Of a stretch of 64,000 nucleotides of DNA, positions 25,852 through 35,373 are shown piece by piece. The DNA comes from Nitrospirillum amazonense. Lineage in GTDB: Bacteria > Pseudomonadota > Alphaproteobacteria > Azospirillales > Azospirillaceae. The stretch is taken from NCBI RefSeq assembly GCF_007828035.1, contig NZ_VITV01000009.1, forward strand, positions 214,282 to 278,281, written 5' to 3'. The position numbers and the translations under genes were made by a program. Position 1 is the first letter of the stretch. Each line of letters opens with the position of its first letter. Below the pieces are notes generated by a model. That model ran no database searches and was not told the DNA's origin. It was given only the letters and a program-made list of their open reading frames with translations.

Positions 25852-27057
25852 ATGACCGAAGTCTTCATCTGTGACGCGATCCGGACCCCCATCGGGCGCT
25901 ATGGCGGCGCCCTGTCGTCGGTGCGTGCCGACGATCTGGCGGCGGTACCGTTGAAGGCCCTGATGGCGCGCAACGCCAGGGTGGATTGGGATGCGGTGGG
26001 CGATGTCGTCTTCGGCTGCGCCAACCAGGCGGGGGAGGACAACCGCAACGTGGCCCGCATGGCGGCGCTGCTGGCAGGCCTGCCGGTCGGCCTGGGCGGC
26101 ACCACCGTCAACCGCCTGTGCGGATCGGGCATGGACGCTGTGGCCATGGCCGCCCGCGTGGTGGCCCTGGGTGAGGCGGACCTGATGATCGCCGGCGGGG
26201 TGGAAAGCATGTCCCGCGCGCCCTTCGTCATGGGCAAGGCGGAAGACGCCTTTTCCCGCAAGGCCGAGATCTTCGACACCACCATCGGCTGGCGCTTCGT
26301 CAACAAGGCGATGAAGGCGGCCTATGGTGTCGACAGCATGCCAGAGACGGGCGAGAACGTGGCCGAGGACTTTGGCGTTTCCCGCGCCGACCAGGACGCC
26401 TTCGCCATCGCCAGCCAGCGCAAGGCCGCCGCCGCCCAGGCGCGCGGCCGGTTTGAGCGGGAAATCGTCCCCGTCACCATCCCCCAGCGCAGGGGCGACC
26501 CCAAGGTGGTGTCGGTGGATGAACACCCCCGCCCCGACACGACGCTGGAGGCGCTGGCCAAGCTGAAGGGCGTGGTGAAGCCTGAAGGGACGGTGACCGC
26601 CGGCAACGCATCCGGCGTGAACGACGGCGCCGCCGCCCTGCTGCTGGCCTCCGCCGAGGGCGTGCGCAAATACGGCCTGACGCCGCTGGCCCGCTTCGTC
26701 GGGGCCGCCACCGCCGGCGTGCCGCCGCGCGTCATGGGCATCGGCCCGGCGCCAGCGACACAGAAGCTGCTGGCCCGCCTGGGCCTGACCATCGGCGACA
26801 TCGACGTGGTCGAACTGAACGAGGCCTTCGCCAGCCAGGGCCTGGCCGTGCTGCGCCAGCTGGGTATCGCCGACGACGACGCACGGGTGAACCCCAACGG
26901 CGGCGCCATCGCGCTGGGCCATCCCCTGGGCATGTCCGGCGCCCGCCTGGTCGCCACCGCCGCCCACGAACTGGCCGGATCGGACGCCAGGCGCGCCATG
27001 TGCACCATGTGTATCGGCGTGGGCCAAGGCATCGCCAGCGTCATCGAACGGGTCTGA
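25852..27057 (+). CDS. pcaF: 3-oxoadipyl-CoA thiolase
   Basis: 401-residue thiolase that cleaves beta-ketoadipyl-CoA to acetyl-CoA and succinyl-CoA, the last step of the beta-ketoadipate pathway. Nucleophile Cys90 in [21 protein letters not shown] near 356-365 with the catalytic His, and the second Cys about 387 in [10 protein letters not shown]. The start at 25852 aligns with the standard [19 protein letters not shown]-terminus; GAAGGA lies 11 bases upstream. Specificity for oxoadipyl-CoA is inferred from the adjacent pcaI/pcaJ and the PcaR-like regulator. Confidence 0.93.
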   Translation: MTEVFICDAIRTPIGRYGGALSSVRADDLAAVPLKALMARNARVDWDAVGDVVFGCANQAGEDNRNVARMAALLAGLPVGLGGTTVNRLCGSGMDAVAMAARVVALGEADLMIAGGVESMSRAPFVMGKAEDAFSRKAEIFDTTIGWRFVNKAMKAAYGVDSMPETGENVAEDFGVSRADQDAFAIASQRKAAAAQARGRFEREIVPVTIPQRRGDPKVVSVDEHPRPDTTLEALAKLKGVVKPEGTVTAGNASGVNDGAAALLLASAEGVRKYGLTPLARFVGAATAGVPPRVMGIGPAPATQKLLARLGLTIGDIDVVELNEAFASQGLAVLRQLGIADDDARVNPNGGAIALGHPLGMSGARLVATAAHELAGSDARRAMCTMCIGVGQGIASVIERV

Positions 27058-27136
27058 TCACCCCCAGGCACTAAGCACACCGGAACGGAGCGACCAGGCC
27101 CCGACTGGGGCCACCGCGTTTGAGGAATAAGAACCG

Positions 27137-27823
27137 ATGTTATCCAAAGTTCGTACTTCAGCCCTGGAAGCCTTGGCCGACGTCCCCGATGGTGCCACGG
27201 TCATGGTGGGCGGTTTCGGCAACGCCGGCATGCCCATGGAATTGGTGGATGCCCTGATCGAGCAGGGATCCCGGGACCTGACCATCGTCAGCAACAATGC
27301 CGGCAACGGCACCACCGGCTTGGCGGCCCTGCTGGCGGCGGGGCGGGTGCGCAAGGTCATCTGCTCCTTCCCCCGCCAGACCGACAGCTTCATCTTCGAC
27401 GAACTGTACCGCGCCGGCAAGGTGGAACTGGAACTGGTGCCCCAGGGCAACCTGGTGGAGCGCATCCGTGCCGCCGGCGCCGGCATCGGCGGCTTCTTCA
27501 CCCCCACGGGCTACGGCACGCCGCTGGCCGAGGGCAAGGAAAGCCGGGTGATCGACGGCCGTGGTTATATCCTGGAATACCCCATCCACGCCGACGTCGC
27601 CCTGATCAAGGGCCGCCTGGCCGACCGCTGGGGCAACATGGTATTCCGCAAAACCGCCCGCAACTTCGGCCCCATCATGGCCTCCGCCGCCAAAATCTCC
27701 GTGGCGCAGGTGGAGGAGATCGTGGAGCTGGGTGCCCTGGATCCGGAGGCCATTGCCCTGCCGGGGATTTTCATCAGCCGTGTGGTGGCCGTGGGCACGC
27801 ACGCCGCCCGCTCGGCCGCTTGA
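27137..27823 (+). CDS. pcaI: 3-oxoadipate CoA-transferase subunit A
   Basis: 228-residue alpha subunit of the succinyl-CoA:3-oxoadipate CoA-transferase. Family I blocks: [20 protein letters not shown] near the N-terminus, [33 protein letters not shown] and [21 protein letters not shown] with GAGGA 8 bases upstream. It follows pcaF by 79 bases and precedes pcaJ by 16 bases; the two subunits form one enzyme. Confidence 0.93.
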   Translation: MLSKVRTSALEALADVPDGATVMVGGFGNAGMPMELVDALIEQGSRDLTIVSNNAGNGTTGLAALLAAGRVRKVICSFPRQTDSFIFDELYRAGKVELELVPQGNLVERIRAAGAGIGGFFTPTGYGTPLAEGKESRVIDGRGYILEYPIHADVALIKGRLADRWGNMVFRKTARNFGPIMASAAKISVAQVEEIVELGALDPEAIALPGIFISRVVAVGTHAARSAA

Positions 27824-27839
27824 GCCAGGAGTTAGAACC

Positions 27840-28499
<660 letters not shown>

Positions 28500-28734
28500 G
28501 CCACCGGGCGGTTGGTGCCGGGGGCTTGGCCCCATCCCGGGTGGTATGAGCGGGATAGGGAAGAAGCGTAAACCACATATGAACCACCGACCCCTTAAGC
28601 CATTGACCTAACCGGAAGATTTGGCCTGGCGGCTTGTTCGTACCATTGTAGGTGGAACGAACCTCTCGTATCCTTCAGGGCATGCTTAGGCCCCGGCATC
28701 GGCTGGGGCCGTCCCGGGTGGGAAGGGTACGTCG

Positions 28735-29937
28735 GTGGACCTGGACATCCCCAGCCTGCTGGTCGTCAACACGCTGCTGCAGACCGTGGCGGCCCTGTGC
28801 CTGTTGATGGCGGCCCTGTCCCTGCCCCGCCAGGCGGGCCTGTCCTATTGGGCGGCATCCGGCTTCGCCCAGGCGGCCGGCCTGGCCCTGAACAGCCAGA
28901 CGGGCTGGCTGGGTCTGCTATCCAGCAATTTCCTGATCTTCACCGGCTATGGCCTGGCCTATGTCGGCGTGGTCCGTTTCCTGGGCCGGCCGGTGCATGA
29001 GACGTGGCCCGTGTTGGTGGCGGGCGCGCTGCTGGCGGCCGTGTTCCTGTGGTTCACCGTGGGCGCGCCGGAAAGCCGGGGCCGCATCCTGGTCAGCAGC
29101 CTGTTCTTCACCACCCTGTCGGCCGCCATCGCCTGGCACCTGGTGCGCCATGCGGAGCGGGATTTATGTCCCGCCGCGACCGTCACCGGCGCCCTGTACG
29201 CGGCGTGGGCGCTGCTGGCCTTGGCCCGGGCCGGCTGGGCCCTGGTGATCGACTGGGAGGGCACCATGCAGGAGCCGCACGCCATGAAGGTGGCGACCCG
29301 CCTGGTCATCATCTGCATCACCACCACCGTCACCAACGGCTATCTGTGGATGATCAGCCGGCGCCTGGATTCCGAACTGATGCAGCAGGCCCGGCAGGAC
29401 CCGCTGACCGGCGTGGCCAATCGCCGGGTGCTGTGGGCGGCGGGCGAGATGGAGGTGTCGCGCGCCCTGCGTCACCATCGGGCGCTGTCGCTGCTGATGA
29501 TCGACATCGACCATTTCAAGGCGGTGAACGATCGCTGGGGCCACGGCACCGGTGACGCCCTGCTGGTGGCCGTGGCGGACTGCCTGACGCGGGAGCTGCG
29601 GCGCAGCGACATCCTGGCCCGGGTGGGTGGGGAGGAATTCATGGCCCTGCTGCCCGAAACCGGCTTGGAAGACGCCTGGGCGGTGGCGGAACGGGTGCGC
29701 CAGCAGACGGCGACCATCTCCCTGGACCGGCCGCAGGGAGCGGTGCGCTGCACCGTCAGCATCGGTGTCGCCACGCTGGGGGCCGACGGCCATGTGTGGG
29801 AGGAGCTGGTAACGGCGGCCGACCAGGCGCTGTACCGCGCCAAGGACACCGGCCGCAACCGCACCGAAACGCTGAGCATCGGGCCCGGTGGGCTGGAGAC
29901 GCCCCTACCCCTGGCCCAATCGGGCTGGACCGCCTGA
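28735..29937 (+). CDS. Membrane-anchored GGDEF diguanylate cyclase, GTG start
   Basis: 400-residue protein. The first about 210 residues are hydrophobic with about 6-7 membrane segments and no recognised sensor family (LLVVNTLLQTVAALCLLMAA, GLLSSNFLIFTGYGLAYVG). The rest is a complete GGDEF domain starting at DPLTGVANRRVLW, with ALSLLMIDIDHFKAVND, the active site GGEEF at about 298-302, and an RxxD inhibitory site (RRSD) five residues before it. It should make cyclic di-GMP with product inhibition, in response to a membrane or periplasmic cue. The GTG start follows GGAAGGG by about 7 bases. Confidence 0.9.
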   Translation: MDLDIPSLLVVNTLLQTVAALCLLMAALSLPRQAGLSYWAASGFAQAAGLALNSQTGWLGLLSSNFLIFTGYGLAYVGVVRFLGRPVHETWPVLVAGALLAAVFLWFTVGAPESRGRILVSSLFFTTLSAAIAWHLVRHAERDLCPAATVTGALYAAWALLALARAGWALVIDWEGTMQEPHAMKVATRLVIICITTTVTNGYLWMISRRLDSELMQQARQDPLTGVANRRVLWAAGEMEVSRALRHHRALSLLMIDIDHFKAVNDRWGHGTGDALLVAVADCLTRELRRSDILARVGGEEFMALLPETGLEDAWAVAERVRQQTATISLDRPQGAVRCTVSIGVATLGADGHVWEELVTAADQALYRAKDTGRNRTETLSIGPGGLETPLPLAQSGWTA

Positions 29938-30042
29938 CGTCCGCGCATGGGAGGTCGAGGCCGTTGCCACGGCCCCGGCGCCCACCGGTTCAGGCGTGAT
30001 CGGGGCGGTTCACCACCCTCGATCCATACATCAGACTTTGCA

Positions 30043-30771
30043 TCAGGCCGTCACGTTCACCGACTGCCCCGCGCCCGTCCGCTGGGTGAAAGAGGACAGC
30101 AGGCTGGCCGCCGACGACACGTCGCCGCTGTTGAGCGAGCTGCCGATCTGGCTGAGCAGGCTTTTCAGCGGCTTGCCGGTGTCGCTGGCGGTGTCGCTGG
30201 CAGTGCCGTCGGTCGATGAGGACGTGCCGTCGCTGTCCGTGCCGCTGTTGTCGTTGCGACTCAGCAGCTGGGTCAGGCTGCTGTAGGCGGACTGGGCGCT
30301 GGACAGATCGCCGGAGGACAAGGCGTCCGACAGGCTGGAGAAGGCGGAACGCACGGCGGACGCCTGACCGTTGCCGCCGCCCTGGCCACCGCCAATCCCA
30401 CTGGCATCCCCGCCCGGGGGCGCGCCCGGCGGCGGGCCATGGCGGTCACCCCCGTGGGACTTGATGTCGGCGAAGGCGCTCTGCGCGCCCGAGACGTCGC
30501 CGTTCTGCAGGGCCGTTCCCACCTTGTCCAAGGCGTCCTTCAGCGGGTTGCCGCCGCTGGAGGAGGACGCGGAATTGGCGGGCGCGTTGGCCTGCAAATC
30601 CTTGCTCAGGGTGTCATAGGCCGACTTGGCCGTATCCAGGTCACCGGAAGACAGCGCGTCGCTCAAGGCCTTGAAGTCGTCCTTGATGGTCGACTTCGCG
30701 GACTGAGCCGTGCCGCTGGTGCTCGTCGTATACGCAGCGGTGGTAGACGACGACACAGAAGAGATCGACAT
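30043..30771 (-). CDS. Ser/Gly/Ala-rich repeat protein with duplicated two-motif module
   Basis: 242-residue low-complexity protein without signal peptide or membrane segment. Four copies of a 27-residue motif are visible: residues 33-59, 80-106, 144-170 and 204-230. The cores are SDALSSGDLDTAKSAYDTL, GTALQNGDVSGAQSAFADI, SDALSSGDLSSAQSAYSSL and GSSLNSGDVSSAASLLSSF. Copies 1 and 3 and copies 2 and 4 are most alike, so a two-motif unit was duplicated. The linkers are Pro/Gly-rich (HGPPPGAPPGGD) and Asp/Ser/Thr-rich (TDSDGTSSSTDGT). The start at 30771 has GGAGAG 5 bases upstream. Function unknown; the N-terminal MSISSVSSS type is common in uncharacterised alphaproteobacterial proteins. Confidence 0.7.
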   Translation of the reverse strand: MSISSVSSSTTAAYTTSTSGTAQSAKSTIKDDFKALSDALSSGDLDTAKSAYDTLSKDLQANAPANSASSSSGGNPLKDALDKVGTALQNGDVSGAQSAFADIKSHGGDRHGPPPGAPPGGDASGIGGGQGGGNGQASAVRSAFSSLSDALSSGDLSSAQSAYSSLTQLLSRNDNSGTDSDGTSSSTDGTASDTASDTGKPLKSLLSQIGSSLNSGDVSSAASLLSSFTQRTGAGQSVNVTA

Positions 30772-30870
30772 GAACACTCTCCGTCGTCGGGGTCTGATTG
30801 GAAATATCGGGGGTCGGCCCCGTTGAGACCCCCCGACGCGCGTTGCACGCAAGGGGATCTGGAGTCCGTC

Positions 30871-30892
30871 GCATTTTTCTCGAAAAAAATGC
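30871..30892 (-). promoter_or_regulatory. AT-rich hairpin in the leader of the repeat-protein gene
   Basis: Arms GCATTTTT and AAAAATGC around a 6-base centre, about 100 bases upstream of the repeat-protein start on the minus strand. It is too far from the upstream gene end to be its natural terminator; it could be a leader structure or operator. Confidence 0.35.
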
Positions 30893-30946
30893 GCCTGATT
30901 ATCCGAAGATAGCCGTTTGACTTATTAGGGTTAAATTAGCCACACG

Positions 30947-30979
30947 CGCTTGCAGTAATGCATCGCATCACTGCAAGCG
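30947..30979. repeat. Perfect 10-bp inverted repeat
   Basis: CGCTTGCAGT (30947-30956) and ACTGCAAGCG (30970-30979) separated by 13 bases, 25 bases beyond the stop of the 128-residue exported protein (minus). It may be a factor-dependent terminator or an operator for the repeat-protein promoter. No T-tract follows. Confidence 0.45.
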
Positions 30980-31003
30980 ATGATCCTTTCGGGAATTATT
31001 GGG

Positions 31004-31390
31004 TCAGGGCTTGCGCGGCGGCAGCATCTCCCGCCACAGGGGCAGGCGCCTTTCCAGGTCGGCGAAGGTGACCAGCGCTTCGGGACACTCGTTCCGGTTG
31101 GGCGCCTGAGTCTGCATGGTGACAGCCGTGTTGACCAGGAAATCGAACATCTCGCCCACCTTGCGGCGCTCGTCCGGGTTGGGCGCCGTCAGGTCCAGGA
31201 GTTCCCGCACCTGGTCGGAGGCATGGTCGGTGCGCGCCACCGTGACACCACAGGCCTTGGCCTGTCCGATGATAGGCCCAGCGGAGCGGGCATAATCCCA
31301 CACGTCCGCCCGCGCGACAGCGGGCGGCAGCAGCAGGCCCAGCAGGGCGAAGACGACGCACGCGCGGATGTGGAGCACCCTTCTCAGCAT
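31004..31390 (-). CDS. Small exported protein of unknown function
   Basis: 128 residues with a Sec signal peptide (ACVVFALLGLLLPPAVARA, cleavage probably after ARA). The mature part of about 98 residues is helical, starting DVWDYARSAGPIIGQAKACG, with two cysteines (near 47 and 102) that could form a disulfide, and ends RREMLPPRKP-like basic and proline-rich. It is not recognised. It lies 39 bases after the aldehyde dehydrogenase on the same strand and may be the last gene of the redox cluster. Confidence 0.6.
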   Translation of the reverse strand: MLRRVLHIRACVVFALLGLLLPPAVARADVWDYARSAGPIIGQAKACGVTVARTDHASDQVRELLDLTAPNPDERRKVGEMFDFLVNTAVTMQTQAPNRNECPEALVTFADLERRLPLWREMLPPRKP

Positions 31391-31429
31391 GCCCCGAAGA
31401 TAGGATGCGGACGCCGCCGACGCCAGCGC

Positions 31430-32848
31430 CTACCCCCCGATCAGCAGCTTGGTCAGCCAGCGGTGCAGGGGTTTCAGCGGCGGGCGGGCCAGGCGGTCCA
31501 GGCGGGGGCCCTTGCGGTCGAACACCGCCTTCAGGTGGCTGAAGGTGTCGAAGCCGTCGCGGCCGTGATAGCGGCCCATGCCGCTGGGACCGATGCCGCC
31601 GAAGGGCAGATCCTCAACCGCCACGTGGATCAGGGTGTCGTTGACCACCACGCCGCCGGCAGCGGTGGTCTTCAGCGCCCGGTCGATCAGGGCGCGATCG
31701 CGCCCGAACAGGTAGAAGGCCAGCGGCCGGGGCCGGTCCCGCACATAGTCCAGCGCCTGGCCGACATCGTCATAGGGCACGATAGGCAGGAGGGGCCCGA
31801 AGATCTCCTCCCGCTGCAGGGCAATATCCTCGGGCGGGTCCAGCACCACGGCGGGGCCGATGTCCAGGCCCGGCACAGGCGGGCCCAATTCACGCACCAC
31901 GGCCCCCCGCCCCTTGGCCTCCGCCACCAGCGCCGCCATGCGGGCGCGGCCCGCCCCGCCGAAGACGGCGGACATAGCGCTGGCATCCCCTTCCGCCGGG
32001 AAATAGCCGGGCACGGCCCGGGCCAGTTCCGCCACGAAGTCCTGTATCCGGGACCGGGGCACCAGGGCGTAGTCGGGCGCCACGCACGTCTGGCCGGCGT
32101 TGGTGAACTTGCCATAGGCGATGTCGGTGGCGGCGGAGGTGAGGTCGGCATCGGGCAGCACCAGCGCCGGCGACTTGCCGCCCAGTTCCAGGGTGACGGG
32201 CGTCAGAGTCTCCGCCGCCGCCTTCATCACCAGGCGCCCCACCCGGGTGGATCCGGTGAACAGGATATGATCGAAGGGCAGCCGGCCGAAGTGGGCCCCC
32301 ACCTCCGCCCCGCCGGAAACGACGGTGGCCACGTCACCGGGCACCGCCTCGGCCACGATATCGGCGATCAGCGCCGTGGTGCGGGGCGTCAGCTCCGATG
32401 GCTTCAGCAGCACCCGGTTGCCGGCGGCCAGCGCCCCGGTCAGGGGCCCCAGCGCCAGGAACAAGGGGTAGTTCCAGGGGGCGATTATTCCGACCACGCC
32501 CACCGGCTGCGGCTGCACCCAGGCGCGGCCAGGGCCCAGGGCCAGGGGCACGGACCGGCGGCGGGGCCGCATCCAGCCCGCCAGGTGGCGGCGGGCATGG
32601 CGCAGGCCTTCCAGCGACACGAAGATCTCGGCGAACAGCGTCTCATGAGCCAGCCGGCCGCCGAAATCGGCATCCACGGCCTGGACCAGGGCATCCTGGC
32701 GGCGGACCAGCGCTCGTTCCAACGCCCTTAGCTGGTCCCGCCGCCGCTCCGCCGGGGGGTAGGGATCCTGCCGCGCCGCCGCCCGCAGCCGGTCAAAGGC
32801 CCGGGTCACCGCCAACAGGTCGTCACCCCGTTGCTCCACCGCCATCAT
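31430..32848 (-). CDS. Aldehyde dehydrogenase, coniferyl-aldehyde-dehydrogenase-like
   Basis: 472-residue NAD(P)-dependent aldehyde dehydrogenase of the short, membrane-associated class that includes coniferyl aldehyde dehydrogenase (CalB). Cofactor block GVVGIIAPWNYPLFLALGPL, FTGSTRVGRLVM, general base in LELGGKSPALVLPDADL, nucleophile Cys about 255 in NAGQTCVAPDY, and EIFGPLLPI. The C-terminus (RPPLKPLHRWLTKLLIGG) is amphipathic/hydrophobic, as in membrane-attached members. A strong GGAGGAGG lies upstream of ATGATG at 32848. It follows the TonB receptor gene by 135 bases, with a GC hairpin between them. Confidence 0.88.
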   Translation of the reverse strand: MMAVEQRGDDLLAVTRAFDRLRAAARQDPYPPAERRRDQLRALERALVRRQDALVQAVDADFGGRLAHETLFAEIFVSLEGLRHARRHLAGWMRPRRRSVPLALGPGRAWVQPQPVGVVGIIAPWNYPLFLALGPLTGALAAGNRVLLKPSELTPRTTALIADIVAEAVPGDVATVVSGGAEVGAHFGRLPFDHILFTGSTRVGRLVMKAAAETLTPVTLELGGKSPALVLPDADLTSAATDIAYGKFTNAGQTCVAPDYALVPRSRIQDFVAELARAVPGYFPAEGDASAMSAVFGGAGRARMAALVAEAKGRGAVVRELGPPVPGLDIGPAVVLDPPEDIALQREEIFGPLLPIVPYDDVGQALDYVRDRPRPLAFYLFGRDRALIDRALKTTAAGGVVVNDTLIHVAVEDLPFGGIGPSGMGRYHGRDGFDTFSHLKAVFDRKGPRLDRLARPPLKPLHRWLTKLLIGG

Positions 32849-32881
32849 CCTTTCCTCCTCCACCCTTCCCACTTTCTTACA

Positions 32882-32899
32882 GGCCGGCGACCGCCGGCC
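32882..32899. terminator. Possible hairpin terminator or attenuator
   Basis: Perfect stem GGCCGGC / GCCGGCC with loop GACC, between the TonB receptor stop and the aldehyde dehydrogenase start. No T-tract on either strand, so it may only lower readthrough or affect mRNA stability. Confidence 0.35.
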
Positions 32900-32983
32900 C
32901 CCCGCAGATTTCCGGGGAGCGCAGCGGACTGGAAATAGAGGATAGCCAAAGGCCCGTACGGGCCTGCCGGCGCCTGAGGAACC

Positions 32984-35269
32984 TTAAAAATGCCAGCTCA
33001 GGTAACCGCCGAAGCGGCGGGGCGAGCCCATGCTGATGGAATCCAGACCGAAGCTGTCCAGGTTGTTGATATCCATGATGTAGGTCTGGTCGAACAGGTT
33101 CCGCACCCACAGGCCAAGGCTGATGGTGCCGTTGGGCGCGGTCCAGCCCAGCCGCGCGTCCGTCAGCCAATAACCGGACTGGCTGAGACGGGTCAGGTTG
33201 TGGCTGTCGAAATAGACCAGCGACCGGTAGGAGACGTCGATGCTGGCGTTCAGCGTGCCGGCGTCCTTGCCGCCCGCACCGTCCAGCGGCTGGTCATAGC
33301 TGACCAAGCCGCTGAGGGTCCAGCGGGGCGCGGAGGGCAAGCGGTTGCCGGACAGACTCTCCCCCTCCGAGACATAGTTCTGGTATTCGCTGTTGAGGTA
33401 TTCGCCGCCCAGGCTGATCTCCAGTCCCTTCAGCGGCACCAGGGTGACGTCCGCGTCCACACCGTAGAGGCGGGCGTTGGCGGCGTTGTTGAAGGTCTGG
33501 GTGGGGACGCCGTCGCGGGTGACGATCTGAAAGACCTGCAGATTGCTGTAGTCGTAATAGAAGCCGGCGGCGTTCAGGCGCAGGCGCTTGTTCCACAGCT
33601 CGGTCTTGGCGCCCACCTCATAGGCGTCCAGCGTCTCGTCGGCATAGGGCGCCAGGTCGGCCGCGTCGCGAGTATAGCCGCCGAAGAAACCGCCGCTTTT
33701 GTAGCCGCGGTTGTAGCTGGCGTAGAGCATGACGTCGTCGGTGGGCTTCACCTGGATGGAGGCGCGGCCCGACACGCTGTCGAAGGATTTGGAGGCGGCG
33801 TAGCTCAACACGTCCACCACCTGCTCCACCGTGCTGCGGTAGCGGAAATCCTTGTCATCCTGGGAATAGCGCAGGCCGCCGGTCAGGGTGACCATGTCCG
33901 TCAGCTGGTAATCCACCTGGCCAAAAACAGCGTAGCTGTCGCTGATCTGGGTATAAGGATAGCCCACCGTGGCCACGTTGTTCTCCAGCGAGAAGCCGGT
34001 GGGGTTGTCGTCGGTGATGAACAGGGGCCGCAGGTCGCGCAGGATGTCGTACTGGCTGGCGGTGTTCAGATAGTCATGCAGGAAATAGGCGCCGGCCACG
34101 CCGCGCCACCTGTCGCCCAGCGGCGCCTCCACCCGCAGTTCCTGGGACACGTCGTGCTGTGTCGCCTTGTAGGTGCTGGTCAGTAGGTTGTTGGGGCTGG
34201 CGTCGGTGTCCTCCAGATCGTTGCGCTCGGCGCTGTCGAAGCCGGTGATGGAATAGAGGGTGGCCTTGCCCAGGTCCCACCGCACGTTGACGGAGGCGCC
34301 CCAGGTGTCGACCTTATCCTGGCCCTTGATGTTGTAGGCGCCGGCGTAGGGGTTGTTGTCGGTATCGGCATAGCCCAATGCGTCGGTGCACAGGCCGGAG
34401 GCGTAGGCGCCGGCGGCGCACAGCCCATCGGGGCCCGCGACGGACGGATCCTGCGGGATCAGGGGCCGGGACTGGAAATGCCGGCTGTCGCCCCGGTTCT
34501 GGCCGCCATGGAACTGAACCGTGACGCTGAGGTCATCGCTGGGCGTGAACAGCAGACTGGCCCGCCCGCCCCAGCGGTTCACGGCGTTGACGTAGTCGTT
34601 GTAGTAGCGGTTGTAGGTGTCGCCGTCGTCGCGTTCGTAGACGCCCGCCAGGCGCACCGCCAGCTTGCCCGGGACGATGGCGCCGCCCACACCGGCCTCC
34701 GCCTTCACGGAATTGAAGCGGCCGTATTCCAGGCTGCCGTCGCTGGTGGTCTCGAAGGTCGGCTGGCGCGACGTGATGTTGATGGCGCCGCCGGTGGTGT
34801 TGCGGCCGTAGAGCGTGCCCTGGGGCCCCTTCAGCACCTCCACTCGTTCCAGGTCGAAGAACTGCCCCAACTGCGCCAGGGGCGACGCCACGAAGACGCC
34901 GTCCGCATAAATGCCGACGGCGCCGGCGGCGTTGGCGTTGAAGTCGTTCAGGCCCACGCCGCGGATAAACACCTTGGGATTGGCGCTGGCGTCGGACGTC
35001 TTGATCTGCAGCCCCGGCGTCAGGGCCGGCAGATCCTGCACGTCGCGCACGCCGGTCTTCTCCAGCGTCTCGGCCGTCAGCGCCGTGATGGCCACCGGCA
35101 CATCCTGCAGGTTTTCCGCCCGCTTCTGCGCCGTGACCACGATTTCCTGCAACACGCCGTCGGTGTCGGGCGGTGCCGCCGACTGGGCGCGTGCCGGCGC
35201 CTGCAAAGCCACCAGCGCCACACCCGCCAGCAGCATGAACCCAGCACCCGCCTTGCCTATCCGCATCAT
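32984..35269 (-). CDS. TonB-dependent receptor
   Basis: 761-residue outer-membrane receptor of the sphingomonad/caulobacter type. Signal peptide (FMLLAGVALVALQAPARAQ), the TonB-box region VLQEIVVTAQKRAENLQDVP, plug motifs (ALTAETLEKTGVRDVQDLPA, FIRGVGLNDFN, VEVLKGPQGTLYGRNTTGG), and a 22-strand-type barrel ending in LSWHF. Such receptors import plant aromatics, glycosides or siderophores; the ligand here is not evident. The start at 35269 (ATGATG) has AGGGA upstream; the frame remains open to 35401 without a good site. It is flanked by a PLP protein and an aldehyde dehydrogenase, so the cargo may be their substrate precursor. Confidence 0.93.
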   Translation of the reverse strand: MMRIGKAGAGFMLLAGVALVALQAPARAQSAAPPDTDGVLQEIVVTAQKRAENLQDVPVAITALTAETLEKTGVRDVQDLPALTPGLQIKTSDASANPKVFIRGVGLNDFNANAAGAVGIYADGVFVASPLAQLGQFFDLERVEVLKGPQGTLYGRNTTGGAINITSRQPTFETTSDGSLEYGRFNSVKAEAGVGGAIVPGKLAVRLAGVYERDDGDTYNRYYNDYVNAVNRWGGRASLLFTPSDDLSVTVQFHGGQNRGDSRHFQSRPLIPQDPSVAGPDGLCAAGAYASGLCTDALGYADTDNNPYAGAYNIKGQDKVDTWGASVNVRWDLGKATLYSITGFDSAERNDLEDTDASPNNLLTSTYKATQHDVSQELRVEAPLGDRWRGVAGAYFLHDYLNTASQYDILRDLRPLFITDDNPTGFSLENNVATVGYPYTQISDSYAVFGQVDYQLTDMVTLTGGLRYSQDDKDFRYRSTVEQVVDVLSYAASKSFDSVSGRASIQVKPTDDVMLYASYNRGYKSGGFFGGYTRDAADLAPYADETLDAYEVGAKTELWNKRLRLNAAGFYYDYSNLQVFQIVTRDGVPTQTFNNAANARLYGVDADVTLVPLKGLEISLGGEYLNSEYQNYVSEGESLSGNRLPSAPRWTLSGLVSYDQPLDGAGGKDAGTLNASIDVSYRSLVYFDSHNLTRLSQSGYWLTDARLGWTAPNGTISLGLWVRNLFDQTYIMDINNLDSFGLDSISMGSPRRFGGYLSWHF

Positions 35270-35373
35270 GGTTGGCTCCCTGTTTTTGGTTCCGTCGTTG
35301 CGCAACCGCCCTAAACACTCTTTCTTCCTGGCCCCGGTGCCCGCCGGGGTACGCGCTCGGCTGCCGTTTTCGG

